From the NCBI GenBank assembly GCA_964006375.1, contig OZ023270.1:74403891-74467890 (forward strand): 64,000 bases of DNA, read 5' to 3'. The notes under the pieces are model-generated. The model made no database searches and had not been told where the DNA came from. It saw nothing but the letters and a program-made list of their open reading frames with translations. The DNA comes from Tillus elongatus. Lineage: Eukaryota > Arthropoda > Insecta > Coleoptera > Cleridae. Position 1 is the first letter of the stretch; each line of letters starts with the position of its first letter. Positions 49,611 to 60,235 of this stretch are shown here, one piece after another. Both the position numbers and the translations under genes were made by a program.

Positions 49611-49938
49611 AAAATAGATTTAGATCGGCTGTAAAATGATGTGCCATTTGACCTCTCTTGTCATTTAAGATTTCAGGTGTGGGTCACATTTCCGTTTAGG
49701 GATTGGTGTGCCGATGTTGAAAATAAGCCAAGGTTTTCCCCCTTGAGAGCAAAAATTACTTTTTTGGGTGATTGTCAACAAAATCACGATAATCGCCCTG
49801 AAACGCGCCTGTTTCGTTTTCAAGTCGCCACACTGTATATCTAATTACAAAATTATATAAAGAAATATAATTATATGGTAACAAATAAATTACTTACATG
49901 ATTAACAAATAAATTATATGTGTCGTATATGGTTTTAG
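49611..49938 (+). other. end of FAS intron 1
   Basis: It contains 'CAAGTCGCCACACTGTATAT' (49823-49842), a likely inverted end of the transposon remnant before it. It ends in the acceptor ATGGTTTTAG. Confidence 0.5.
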
Positions 49939-50112
49939 GTATTGCCGGAATTTTCCCTGAATCAAATAACATAACAGAATTAAAGGACAACCTGTTCAAT
50001 AAAGTAAATTTAATCAACGATGCCACGACAAGATGGGACCACACATTTACAGAAATTCCAAAATATGCTGGAAAAGTACCGAGAATAGAAAAATATGATG
50101 CTGGCTTTTTTG
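49939..50112 (+). CDS. fatty acid synthase-like, coding exon 2 (ketoacyl-synthase start)
   Basis: The exon follows acceptor GGTTTTAG and ends at donor TTTTTTG|GTAGGT, with phase 1 at both ends. It encodes GIAGIFPESNNITELKDNLF, NKVNLINDATTRW, and IPKYAGKVPRIEKYDAGFFG. GI.G.FPES..I.EL.DNLF and the 'K.GK....KFDA.FFG' segment are the first conserved blocks of the animal FAS ketoacyl-synthase domain. The order and phase fit exon 1 and exon 3. The upstream Met codons in the open frame lie in the intron and were not used. Confidence 0.9.
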
Positions 50113-50394
50113 GTAGGTATTAATAATATTTTTACATTTGAATTAAACACATTTCTGTGTCCTATAAAAACTTGGGCAAAGAAATTTTAACGTATGAATG
50201 GTATTCAGTAATATTTACAGTAACTTTCACTGAGTTGAAACCAACAAGTAATTTACTATTATTGTCTCTTCACGATTTTAAAATCTATTTTATAAGATTT
50301 GAGCTTAGTTTCATTCTAAAATGTTTGGAATTCCACAGCGGTGTTACTTAAGACTTAGTGCAAGCCCTTTTACGACGGTGCCAAATAACACAGG
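50113..50394 (+). other. start of FAS intron 2, nothing recognised
   Basis: Intron 2 runs from 50113 to 63085, about 13 kb. This first part has no repeat that I can name. Confidence 0.6.
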
Positions 50395-50690
50395 TCCAAT
50401 AGCACCAAATAAGTTATGGTATCGAATTTTTAGAAAAATTTCTTTAATTATCAAAAACAATTTTTTTTATTAAGCTTAGAAACATCAAATTTGACAAATA
50501 GTATAGCAAATATAGTAAAAACCTGAGTAGGTACTAAATTTGATTAACCTGACTTTATCATCTTTGGAGATATACAAAAAAAATTAAGATTTGGGCTTAT
50601 TTTTCTGGCCGGCGAACGTATCCGAGTCGTTTACACAAAGAAAGTACACCTGCAAAGTTCTATTATATGTGTTTCCAAACTTCTTTTAGT
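50395..50690 (+). repeat. decayed H-repeat head and body
   Basis: 'GTTATGGTATCGAATTTTTA' and 'GGCCGGCGAACGTATCCGAG' correspond to the H-repeat head and body. This copy is clearly more diverged than the others and lacks the TA array and tail. Confidence 0.55.
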
Positions 50691-51950
50691 AAGAATTTTG
50701 TTCCGGTATATAATTCCATTGATAAGCACTCTGTGTTCCGATACCCATCTCTTGATTGTTCTCGCATACAAAGACGACTAAGATATATCTTGTCTCAGGG
50801 AGAGTGACGTTGTACAGGCGAGTTGATGAAAAAGATACGTTGTCCCATAGTCTTGTGTTGACGAGATATTTCTATTAGCAATGTATTCTTATGAACATAT
50901 TTAAGAACCTCAAAACTGTATATCTGTGCTAAATCCAATATTTCTGCTTCAATATACAAAATGTAAGTATAACCCTTCCTGTACATAATTTTTAAACCAA
51001 CGTTGTATTACCTCCAATGTTTTCAGTTGAATCATGGCAGTACCACCCCAGCCAATGATACCATATTTTAAATGGGGAACCACAAACCAATGGTATAATA
51101 TCTTAAGATGTTATAAACTCAGAATGTCTCTAAAATACTTATATTTTCCAATGAGGTTTCTGATCCTGGCAGCAGTTTTGTCGATATGAGGTTTCCAACG
51201 AATGTTTCTCGATTCCCAAGTATTGCAAAGAGAGAAGACTCAATCTGGAGTCCATTAGCCTGTAGTATTGAGAAGCTGGCTGACTTCTATTATACACTGA
51301 AAATGTCATAAATTTCATTGATTGTTGTTGCCCTTATTTGATAAAACTGGTCCATACCAGATACAGACTACTTTTCTGGCTTCACTATTAGGTTTCGTTT
51401 CTGTAGGTGAAGGGCGTAGCCAGCGCGCAAGCTAACTGAACCAAGAGGTCCTTATGAATTATGGATGTTCTAAGATGTTCTTCAACATTTCTGTGACTAG
51501 TTTCACTGCTTTATCTGTTTGAGAATGCTGTCAAGCAGCGAAACTAATTACAGAAACGTTGAAGAACCTCCTAGAACATCTAGAATTCATAAGTGCCTCT
51601 TGCTCCAGTTAGCTTACGCGCTGGCTACGCCCTTCACCTACAGAAACGAAATCCAACAGTGAAGCCAGAGAAGTAGTCTCCAAGTCTGTATGTAATTATA
51701 AATGTCGTCTTCTCAATCTTTACTGTCAACAATCTGTCATCACCCCAGTACTTCATTTGGGAAAAGCTTTCTTCTGCTGTCTTTTTAACTTCCGCCCACA
51801 TCGCAGCCCTGAGTATAACCACCGTATCCTCAGTAAAACCCCGAATGTCTCTATCACACGTGACACTGAAAAGGTGATTAATATAGATGTTAAACAACAT
51901 AGGTCCCAATACGGTCGCCTCTGGCACTCCATATTCAACCGCTCTTAAGT
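50690..51950 (-). mobile_element. non-LTR retrotransposon reverse transcriptase, decayed, with palindromic insert
   Basis: The minus strand reads VPEATVLGPMLFNIYINHLF then FTEDTVV (a decayed FADD box) and YWGDDRLLTVKIEKTTFI near 51927-51700. Below the palindromic insert it resumes with thumb-like sequence (NMVSLAGV, VIQRWFKNYVQEGL, 51080-50970) and ends with AQIYSFEVLKYVHKN near 50900. It is of the jockey/CR1 style. Stops and frameshifts are frequent. Confidence 0.7.
51361..51692. repeat. palindromic (foldback) insert with about 160-bp arms
   Basis: The left arm (51361 to about 51520: 'ACAGACTACTTTTCTGGCTT', 'GTAGGTGAAGGGCGTAGCCA', 'GCGCAAGCTAACTG') is the inverted copy of the right arm (about 51535-51692: 'GCGCTGGCTACGCCCTTCAC', 'CTACAGAAACGAAATCC', 'GAAGCCAGAGAAGTAGTC'). 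The spacer is about 15-40 bp. It interrupts the LINE reverse transcriptase right after KTTFI. No coding sequence. Confidence 0.8.
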
Positions 51951-52494
51951 CGCTCCTTTCTCCTTCGACCTCAACACAATGCTTCCTATGTCAGGTAACT
52001 TCTGATTAAATTACTCACGACACCCCTAAATCCTACACACTTCAGTTTGTTCAATAATTGTTTGTGCTCAACGTTTCTCCTAACCTCAATTGCCTTGCAA
52101 CTGTCCAACTCAACAACACTATGTGTACACTGAAACCTGTTACTTATATGAAATAAAATTCGGTCATTTTGATTTTATTCGCCCTCATTATATTATATTA
52201 CATCGTAACCACTTATATGGAACCTATACAAACATTCGATTTTCCACGTTTTGCTCAGTACAATAAAATTAAAGTTATACATCAACTCTGACAAGAAAAT
52301 CTTTGGTTTGTTAAGATTTTTAGCTAGACTCCTTATGTTTATATGAAAAAGCTTCAGAAAATTTTGATTAAAAAATATGTTGCACTCAGCAGCATCTCAG
52401 AGAACAACTGGAACAAAAGTGAACTTCCAAAAATCGCTCACGTACTGATCCATTGGATTTTTCACTGGTTTATGGATACTCAAGGCTATAATAT
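51951..52494. other. no gene seen
   Basis: AT-rich flank of the LTR array. The frame at 52343-52597 crosses into the LTR and is not a gene. Confidence 0.45.
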
Positions 52495-52922
52495 TGTTAC
52501 GTTCTACGGGGTTCTGAATTTGTTGACTAACAAAACACAGCTTTTCAAACTACTATTTTATTGTAACCAACTATTTTCCAACACCAGTATCAACTAAAAT
52601 ATTTCACTCTATTACTAAATGTCCATAGAACTATATTCCACTATTCGCCTTCTATGATCGCTTCTTAAACACCAACACTTACTGCTGACTCGCTTAATAC
52701 TCTATGATCACTTATTCTACACCACACCGACTTAATACTGAACTAACTTACTCTGAGCACCGCTCGTCTATTTATACTGTCTATAGAGATTCTAGACACT
52801 ATTCTACACCAGTCACTTCTGGTCTCTTCTAGAAATATCGTTCCAGAGTGTTCGCTGTTACCTACACACTATCATAGAAGTACCAACGTTCCTAAAGTTA
52901 ATTCTCATAGACAAATGCGACA
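52495..52922 (-). repeat. LTR 1
   Basis: 428 bp, + strand TGTTACGTTCTACGGGG ... CATAGACAAATGCGACA. It is the 3' LTR of the array in element orientation. No convincing target duplication was found against the outer end of LTR 3. Confidence 0.85.
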
Positions 52923-53205
52923 CTGTCCCCCTCTTATATTCGATCGTCCCAGTCGAATTCTGACATTTCTTGGTATGGTGTAAGTCTGTGCATATGTACC
53001 ACCTTCCTCTTGCTCTTCGGGCTCCTCTGAATGCGATAGACAACGCTATTGATCCCTTTGACCACCTTATTCGGACCTTCCCATTATTTCTGTTGTTTAG
53101 GTGACCGTCGCTTGCGTCGTACTGGCTTGTAGAACAACACCCGATCTTCTTCTTTAAAATCAGCTGAATTAGATGGCACGTCATAACGGATCTTTATGCG
53201 ATCAC
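52923..53205 (-). pseudogene. integrase C-terminal remnant, internal region A
   Basis: On the minus strand the sequence reads FKEEDRVLFYKPVRRKRRSP, KQQK*WEGPNKVVKGINSVV, YRIQRSPKSKRKVVHMHRLT, PYQEMSEFDWDD. These are the GPY-type C-terminal domain and basic tail of a Gypsy integrase. It follows the gag-protease part directly, marking the internal deletion at about 53205. One in-frame stop and a frameshift are present. Internal region B has the same remnant at 56684-56966. Confidence 0.75.
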
Positions 53206-53208
53206 TTT

Positions 53209-54150
53209 CTATTCGTATATGCATTCCGACAGCAGAGTGGATGGTTTTCCTCTCGTCAATATGTCGGGGCTTCCTTCAAACGAAGTTCTTAGGTGGTACG
53301 GGTTCTTCCGTGTAGTTGCTGTTGTTCTGATGTTTCTACTTGTACAAATATCTCGGCGGGCCCTATTAATCCTTTCGACATCGGCTCTGTTCCAAGAAAT
53401 GTGTTTACTGGCCTTTTCTGGGTTGGCTTCATATTTACGTGGTCTGCACCCTTCGTCTTGTATTTCTCTCATACTTTCTTCTCCACTTGCTTCTGACTGA
53501 GTAACTGGGTCGTCTCTTCCTCTCACAGCTCTCTTCACTGGAATGTCACTTTCACGGCAGGCGTTGCTATGTTCCTCTATGGTGATTTTCCGCATTACCA
53601 GGTTACTGCCAGGCGACATTATTATTTCTTCACCGCCGATAGTCAGGATGTTAGTGCCAAGATCAAGTTTAGCGCACTGACCCTGAAGTATTTTCAAGCC
53701 AATTATAATCGGGTCTGATATGGCGGCGACTATGGCTCTCTCCTTTGTCCCAATTTGCAGCTCGACGTCAGTTTCGCCAAATACCTGGATCCGATCACCA
53801 CCGGCTGCGTTTACTCTGTACACTCTATCAGGCTCTCTTACTCGCAATCTTGGAACTATGTCGCAGCGAATAATCGTCCTAGATGCGCCTGTGTCGACGA
53901 CGACCATCTGGGTCTTATTGCCGCTTACGTATCCGTCTACGATGAGAGCGCTGCCAGAATCGCTAACCTGAGAAATGGTTACCGGCCTTAGCTTCACTTT
54001 CTGCCTTGCGCGTGATCTTAAAGCCCAACATTCGCCCCTTATATGTCCCACCTTGCCGCAGTTCCAGCAGCACAAGGCACGGTGAGCTCTTATTGGCTGT
54101 CCATGAGACGTCGGCCTTATTTGTTTTGCTGTTTTCTCCAGTAGCTGCAT
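53209..54150 (-). CDS. Gag-protease remnant, internal region A
   Basis: The 313-residue open frame starts at residue 1 with MQLLEKTAKQIRPTSH. It has a CCHC zinc knuckle near residues 28-42 (CWNCGKVGHIRGECW, nucleic-acid binding) and a retropepsin-type aspartic protease with VVVDTGASRTII near residues 83-94 and the flap and core following (ERAIVAAISDPIIIGL). The C-terminal part is Arg/Glu-rich and then runs out near the deletion. The frame is open but belongs to a defective element, so protein is unlikely. Internal region B carries a copy that is almost the same. Confidence 0.8.
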   Translation of the reverse strand: MQLLEKTAKQIRPTSHGQPIRAHRALCCWNCGKVGHIRGECWALRSRARQKVKLRPVTISQVSDSGSALIVDGYVSGNKTQMVVVDTGASRTIIRCDIVPRLRVREPDRVYRVNAAGGDRIQVFGETDVELQIGTKERAIVAAISDPIIIGLKILQGQCAKLDLGTNILTIGGEEIIMSPGSNLVMRKITIEEHSNACRESDIPVKRAVRGRDDPVTQSEASGEESMREIQDEGCRPRKYEANPEKASKHISWNRADVERINRARRDICTSRNIRTTATTRKNPYHLRTSFEGSPDILTRGKPSTLLSECIYE

Positions 54151-54271
54151 GATCTTGGATCGATCTCTTTTATTTTCTCTTTTTCTCAGCTGTTCTTTCG
54201 CTTCTTGGTCTCTTTTTTAGCTTCTTTATCTCTCTTTCTGGCTTCTTCTTTATCTTCTTCGTCTCTTTTTC

Positions 54272-54469
54272 TCATTTCCTCTCTTGCTCTTCGTTTCTTT
54301 TTCTGATTTCTTCTTTGGCTTCTTCGTCTCTCTTTCTGGCCTCTACATCTCTTTTTCTCATTTCTTCTTTGGCTTCTTCATCTCTTCTTCTGACTTTTTC
54401 TTTCATTTCTTTAATCAATTCCAATAGCTGGGCGTCCGTTTTGACTGTTGCGCTACGTGTCTTAGGCAT
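54272..54469 (-). pseudogene. gag N-terminal coiled-coil, internal region A
   Basis: MPKTRSATVKTDAQLLELIK is followed by EMRKRDVEARKRDEEAKEE-type repeats of strong coiled-coil character. It stops at TAG after 65 residues. The coiled-coil reading continues in the same style downstream (54270-54190) after the stop. Region B shows the same Met, repeats and stop at 58233-58036. Confidence 0.7.
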
Positions 54470-54926
54470 ACACGTACTTAAAGCTGGTACACAGTTTATT
54501 CTGTTTTAAGAACACACCCAGTTATAAATTGCTACTAACACTGATCTTCCAGAGATTCTAGAAATTTCCACGTTGTTCAACGAATATTATGGAAACTATT
54601 TCCCTTAACAGCTTGAAAATCCCACTTCTGACACCAGTTGTTACGTTCTACGGGGTTCTGAATTTGTTGACTAACAAAACACAGTTTTTCAAACTACTAA
54701 TTTATTGTAACCAACTATTTTCCGACACCAGTATCAACTAAAATATTTCACTCTATTACTAAATGTCCATAGAACTATATTCCACTATCGCCTTCTATGA
54801 TCGCTTCTTATACACCAACACTGCTGACTCGCTTAATACTCTATGATCACTTATACAACACACCGACTTAATACTGAACTAACTTACTCTGAGCACCGCT
54901 CGTCTATTTATACTGTCTATAGAGAT

Positions 54927-56536
54927 GGAAGGTGTATGTTGAGGCCCTCTTCAATGACACACGACCCCACCAACCACCTAGGGACTATGATGATATCAAC
55001 GAACCCAGCCCTGCTATCACGGCAGAGGAAGTGATACGTGCTATAAAACTTCAGAAAAATGACAAGGCTGTAGAACCAGACAATATTCACGCGGAAACCT
55101 TGAAATTGCTCGTCAGTGCAGATGATGGAGGCCTAAAACTTCTTACATCGCTGTTCAACTCAATATATGAAACTGGGAAAATACCAACGGACTGGCTGAG
55201 GTCGACGTTCATCGCTCTGCCAAAGAAACCGAACGCTTCTCAATGCGACGACCACCGAATGATAAGCCTGATGTCTCACGTCCTCAAGGTGTTTCTTCGC
55301 ATTGTTCACACTCGCATATACGCCAGACGTGAGGGACAGGCTGGGCAGACGCAGTTTGGATTTAAGAACGGAATGGGCACGCGCGAGGCTCTCTTCTCTC
55401 TCAACGTTCTCACACAGCGATGCAGAGACATGAATGTTGATATATACACCTGCTTTATTGACTACCGAAAAGCTTTCGACTGTGTCTCGCACCAAAAGCT
55501 CACTGAGATCCTAAAATACACCGGAGTCGATGCGGGAGATCTGAACATCATCACGCAGCTGTACTGGCATCAGACTGCGGAGATTAGGATAGAGGGCATA
55601 ACATCCGAAGAAACAAAAATCAGACGGGGTGTTAGACAAGAATGTGTCCTGTCCCCTCTACTCTTCAACATATACTCGGAGGTGGTGTTCCGGGAGGCAC
55701 TGGAGAATGTGAAAGAGGGCGTTAAAATCAACGGCACCCTTATTAATAATATACGATTCGCCGACGATACGGTCGTGGTCGCCGACAGCCTACCACATCT
55801 CCAGAATATGATGGACCTCATCGTTGAGCATAGCACACGGTATGGTTTACACATAAACGTTGCCAAGACCAAGGTGGTTGTGTTCTCCAGGGCACCAAGA
55901 CGGGCGATCCTTCAAATTAACAACCAGGTTGTTGAACAGGTGCCGTCCGTTAAATACCTTGGAGCCCTCGTCAACGAGAACAGTGGCCCTAAAATGGAAA
56001 TCAGATCACGAATAGAACAGGCCAGAAGGACATTCATCTCCATGAAGAAACTCTTTGCCAGTAGAGACCTAAACCTACAGCTTCGCATACGTATATTGCG
56101 CTGTTATATCTTCCCAGTGCTACTCTATGGCTCCGAGAGCTGGACATTCTGCCAATCAATGGAGAGCCGCATTGACGCCTTTGAGATGTACTTGTATCGC
56201 CGTATACTGTGTATATCCTGGGTAGACAGGACAACCAACGAGGAAGTGCTAAGGAGAATAGGTAAAGGCAAAGAACTGCTGACAACCATCAAAGAACGAA
56301 AGCTCCAATACATAGGGCACATTATGAGGGGGGAGCGGTACGAGCTCCTCCGACTCCTCATCGAAGGAAAGATCGAGGGCAAACGATCTGTGGGCAGACG
56401 GCAGAAAATGGCTGAAAGATCTGCGTCGATGGTTCGGACGGACATCTGTGGAGATTTTCAGAGGTACGGTATCACGCACCATTATAGCCAGTTGGATCGC
56501 CAACCTTCGTACGGAGACGGCGTCTTAAGAAGAAGA
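54927..56536 (+). mobile_element. RTE-type LINE, 5'-truncated, inserted in LTR 2
   Basis: The insertion is flanked by an 8-bp duplication ATAGAGAT (54919-54926 and 56537-56544). It is 1610 bp long and ends with TTAAGAAGAAGA, a short-repeat tail typical of RTE elements. The opposite-strand fragment at 48390-48812 has the same tail. The endonuclease part is absent through 5' truncation, normal for target-primed insertion. Confidence 0.9.
54930..56530 (+). pseudogene. RTE-clade reverse transcriptase, long open frame, truncated
   Basis: The frame is open from the truncation point (KVYVEALFND at 54929) for about 550 codons. It contains AIKLQKNDKAVEPDNIHAET, FIDYRKAFDCVSH (motif A, near residue 173), GVRQECVLSPLLFNIYSE, RFADDTVVVADS (catalytic FADD, near residue 275), NVAKTKVVVFSR, then the C-terminal LLYGSESWTFCQSMESRIDA and KLQYIGHIMRGERY. 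Compared with the copy at 48393-48806, a small indel near 56402 shifts the last 50 codons. It has no start codon of its own and is a dead insertion, though recent enough to keep its frame. Confidence 0.85.
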
Positions 56537-56683
56537 ATAGAGATTCTACACCTTCTACACTATTCTACACCTGTCACTTCTGGTCTCTTCTAGAAATATC
56601 GTTCCAGAGTGTTCGCTATTACCAACACACTACCATAGAAGTACCAAAGTTCCTAAAGTTAATTCTCATAGACAAATGCGACA

Positions 56684-56966
56684 CTGTCCCCCTCTTATAT
56701 TCGATCGTCCCAGTCGAATTCTGACATTTCTTGGTATGGTGTAAGTCTGTGCATATGTACCACCTTCCTCTTGCTCTTCGGGCTCCTCTGAATGCGATAG
56801 ACAACGCTATTGATCCCTTTGACCACCTTATTCGGACCTTCCCATTATTTCTGTTGTTTAGGTGACCGTCGCTTGCGTCGTACTGGCTTGTAGAACAACA
56901 CCCGATCTTCTTCTTTAAAATCAGCTGAATTAGATGGCACGTCATAACGGATCTTTATGCGATCAC
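56684..56966 (-). pseudogene. integrase C-terminal remnant, internal region B
   Basis: Same content and same deletion junction as 52923-53205: KEEDRVLFYKPVRRKRR, WEGPNKVVKGINSV, KVVHMHRLTPYQEM. It differs by only a few substitutions. Confidence 0.75.
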
Positions 56967-56969
56967 TTT

Positions 56970-57914
56970 CTATTCGTATATGCATTCCGACAGCAGAGTG
57001 GATGGTTTTCCTCTCGTCAATATGTCGGGGCTTCCTTCAAAGGAAGTTCTTAGGTGGTACGGGTTCTTCCGTGTAGTTGCTGTTGTTCTGATGTTTCTAC
57101 TTGTACAAATATCTCGGCGGGCCCTATTCATCCTTTCGACATCGGCTCTGTTCCAACAAATGTGTTTACTGGCCTTTTTCTGGGTTGGCTTCATATTTAC
57201 GTGGTCTTTGCACCCTTCGTCTTGTATTTCTCTCATACTTTCTTCTCCACTTGCTTCTGACTGAGTAACTGGGTCGTCTCTTCCTCTCACAGCTCTCTTC
57301 ACTGGAATGTCACTTTCACGGCAGGCGTTGCTATGTTCCTCTATGGTGATTTTCCGCATTACCAGGTTACTGCCAGGCGACATTATTATTTCTTCACCGC
57401 CGATAGTCAGGATGTTAATGCCAAGATCAAGTTTAGCGCACTGACCCTGAAGTATTTTCAAGCCAATTATAATCGGGTCTGATATGGCGGCGACTATGGC
57501 TCTCTCCTTTGTCCCAATTTGCAGCTCGACGTCAGTTTCGCCAAATACCTGGATCCGATCACCACCGGGTGCGTTTACTCTGTACACTCTGTCAGGCTCT
57601 CTTACTCGCAATCTTGGAACTATGTCGCAGCGAATAATCGTCCTAGATGCGCCTGTGTCGACGACGACCATCTGGGTCTTATTGCCGCTTACGTATCCGT
57701 CTACGATGAGAGCGCTGCCAGAATCGCTAACCTGAGAAATGGTTACCGGCCTTAGCTTCACTTTCTGCCTTGCGCGTGATCTTAAAGCCCAACATTCGCC
57801 CCTTATATGTCCCACCTTGCCGCAGTTCCAGCAGCACAAGGCACGGTGAGCTCTTATTGGCTGTCCATGAGACGTCGGCCTTATTTGTTTTGCTGTTTTC
57901 TCCAGTAGCTGCAT
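56970..57914 (-). CDS. Gag-protease remnant, internal region B
   Basis: A 314-residue open frame, almost identical to that of region A: zinc knuckle CWNCGKVGHIRGECW, protease VVVDTGASRTII. It differs by scattered substitutions and by compensating small indels around residue 240 (GCKDHVNMKPTQKKASKH against GCRPRKYEANPEKASKH). Which copy keeps the ancestral reading there cannot be told. Confidence 0.8.
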   Translation of the reverse strand: MQLLEKTAKQIRPTSHGQPIRAHRALCCWNCGKVGHIRGECWALRSRARQKVKLRPVTISQVSDSGSALIVDGYVSGNKTQMVVVDTGASRTIIRCDIVPRLRVREPDRVYRVNAPGGDRIQVFGETDVELQIGTKERAIVAAISDPIIIGLKILQGQCAKLDLGINILTIGGEEIIMSPGSNLVMRKITIEEHSNACRESDIPVKRAVRGRDDPVTQSEASGEESMREIQDEGCKDHVNMKPTQKKASKHICWNRADVERMNRARRDICTSRNIRTTATTRKNPYHLRTSFEGSPDILTRGKPSTLLSECIYE

Positions 57915-58035
57915 GATCTTGGATCGATCTCTTTTATTTTCTCTTTTTCTCAGCTGTTCTTTCGCTTCTTGGTCTCTTTTTTAGCTTCTTTATCTCTCTT
58001 TCTGGCTTCTTCTTTATCTTCTTCGTCTCTTTTTC

Positions 58036-58233
58036 TCATTTCCTCTCTTGCTCTTCGTTTCTTTTTCTGATTTCTTCTTTGGCTTCTTCGTCTCTCTTTC
58101 TGGCCTCTACATCTCTTTTTCTCATTTCTTCTTTGGCTTCTTCATCTCTTCTTCTGACTTTTTCTTTCATTTCTTTAATCAATTCCAATAGCTGGGCGTC
58201 CGTTTTGGCTGTTGCGCTACGTGTCTTAGGCAT
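58036..58233 (-). pseudogene. gag N-terminal coiled-coil, internal region B
   Basis: Matches 54272-54469 except for one residue (A for V at position 9), with the same premature stop. Confidence 0.7.
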
Positions 58234-58400
58234 AGACGTACTTAAAGCTGGTACACAGTTTATTCTGTTTCAAGAACACACCAAGTTATAAATTGCTTAA
58301 CACTGATCTTCCAGAGATTCTAGAAATTTCCACGTTGTTCAACGAATATTCTGGAAAATATTTCCCCTAACAGCTTGAAAATCTCACTTCTGACACCAGT

Positions 58401-58820
58401 TGTTACGTTCTACGGGTTTCTGGATGTGTTGATTAACAAAACACAGCTTTCCAAACTACTAATTTATTATTACCAACTATTTTCCAACACCAGTATCAAC
58501 TAAAATATTTCTCTCTATTACTAAATGTCCATAGAACTATATTCCACTATCGCCTTCTATGATCGCTTCTTATACACCAACACTGCTGACTTGCTTAATA
58601 CTCTATTATCACTTATACACCACACCGACTTAATACTGAACTAACTTACTCTGCGCACCGATCGTCTATTTATACTCTCTATAGAGATTCTAGACACTAT
58701 TCTACACCTGTCACTTCTGGTCTCTTCTAGAAATATCGTTCCAGAGTGTTCGCTGTTACCTACACACTATCATAGAAGTAACAAAGTTCCTAAACTTAAT
58801 TCTCATAGACAAAGGTGACA
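58401..58820 (-). repeat. LTR 3
   Basis: About 420 bp, TGTTACGTTCTACGGGTTTC ... GACAAAGGTGACA. It is the outer 5' LTR in element orientation and is more diverged from LTR 1 and LTR 2 than those are from each other. Confidence 0.85.
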
Positions 58821-59075
58821 ATTGTCCACCTAATGAATATACACTTTTCCCCCCAGGGCTCATCCGCGTTTTTGCCGCCCTGATAGCACTGCAGCCTTTG
58901 GCTTATTGTGCATGCCCTTAGTCTTTCTACTCCATCAATTCCAAAATCACTGTGCCTTGAACTAGTCTGCATTGAATATACACCTATACATCCAGTTAAA
59001 ATAACATAAAATGCACATATAACTGTCAAGTTAGTGTACAACTGCCCTTTAAAAATGAAGTAAATCACAAAAAAC
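58821..59075. other. no gene seen
   Basis: Unrecognised 250 bp between LTR 3 and an H-repeat. The open frame here runs across the junction and is chance. Confidence 0.4.
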
Positions 59076-60157
59076 TCTGGACGCAGCAAGTGCGTTATGG
59101 TAGTGAATTTTCATAAAACTATTTTTTAATAGCAATAATGTGTGTTTTTTTAAGAAAGCAGGCATCAAACTTGGTTACCAGTATAACCTATATAGTAAAA
59201 ACAATGTGCCATGTTTCATCAAAATAACTTTATTGTTTGAAAATGTACAAAAATTTCCGAAAGTAAACTTAAAGTGTTCCAGAAAAAACTCGTTTCTTGG
59301 TCAACCTTATAGGTTAATAGCAAATTGGGCTATTCAAATATTAAGCATTTGATCAAAATTTGCTACCATAACGCACTTGCTGCATCCAGAATTTCTTTTC
59401 TTACAAACATGCATTATATTTCGATGGAAAATGCAAAAATGCAATAACATAAGGCGTGTTTGATTTTAAAAAAAAAAGAAAATTTGTATCACCAACGACT
59501 TGTGGGCCACCCTGTGATTGTAGAAATAATTTTTTTAAGATGTAGCTTAAGACACCCTATAATTAATATATACAATTTTTTTTCATATCTTGTATAATAA
59601 CAGATATATTGAGCCTTATTGGTTTTTTTAACGAAAATTCTACAAAAATGATATACCATTAAACGATAAACTCTATAGCTAAGACTACTGCCAAGCGTCA
59701 GAGAAAGGGTCTATTTGAAATGAATTTTCTGGAAACACTTTATTAAAATGAAGGACAATGACGGTTGAAACTAACACTTCAGGGTTTGTAAAACATTTTT
59801 CTTGAGACATTTTATTTCCATAGCCCGTATTAGATTCAAGGTCTTTTCCTAAATGTTGCCAATTTTGACGTTTAAATCGCAACTTTGACGTTGTGAAAAA
59901 CCCCAATTTATTTTTCTTTAAATGCCTATAACTTTTTTGTCTTTTGACCTACAGAGCTAACTTACTACTATAGGTTTGGTTGCCCTTACTTTGTTAATTC
60001 CGGAGATATAAATTTTTTTCGAAAGAAAACACAAAAATTTCCGGGAAAACCTGGACCGATTTTCCTGGCTAACGAACTTATCCAAGCTATTTGCAAAAGG
60101 AATTTATTCACCAAATTTAATCAAAATCGGCCCATTATTTTTTGAGTTATCGGTGTG

Positions 60158-60235
<78 letters not shown>

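Larger units (their letters stand above)
54639..56683 (-). repeat. LTR 2, shared by both internal regions and split by an RTE
   Basis: The left part is 54639-54926 and the right part 56537-56683. Without the insertion and the repeated 8 bp it is 427 bp, the same as LTR 1. Confidence 0.85.
52495..58820 (-). mobile_element. Gypsy-type LTR retrotransposon, tandem LTR-internal-LTR-internal-LTR
   Basis: Three LTRs of about 420-428 bp (52495-52922; 54639-56683 with an RTE inserted; 58401-58820) separate two internal regions of almost equal length (52923-54638 and 56684-58400). LTRs read TG...CA. Each internal region, on the minus strand, has a primer-binding-site-like TGGTGTCAGAAGTGGGAT next to its 5' LTR, a gag-like coiled-coil, zinc knuckle, protease, and directly afterwards the C-terminal end of an integrase. 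Reverse transcriptase, RNase H and the integrase core are missing in both. A shared deletion and shared stops mean that the defective form existed before the tandem arrangement. Confidence 0.85.

Noticed and set aside
53219..54016. Plus-strand frames opposite the gag-protease region (also 56980-57755) and minus-strand frames opposite the RTE (55160-56503)
   Set aside because: Shadows of the real frames on the other strand, with no independent similarity.
53209..54150. A domesticated host gene with zinc knuckle and aspartic protease
   Set aside because: It lies between LTRs next to a primer-binding-site-like sequence, has the same neighbouring stop codons as its tandem copy, and ends at an internal deletion. 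No sign of host splicing was seen.
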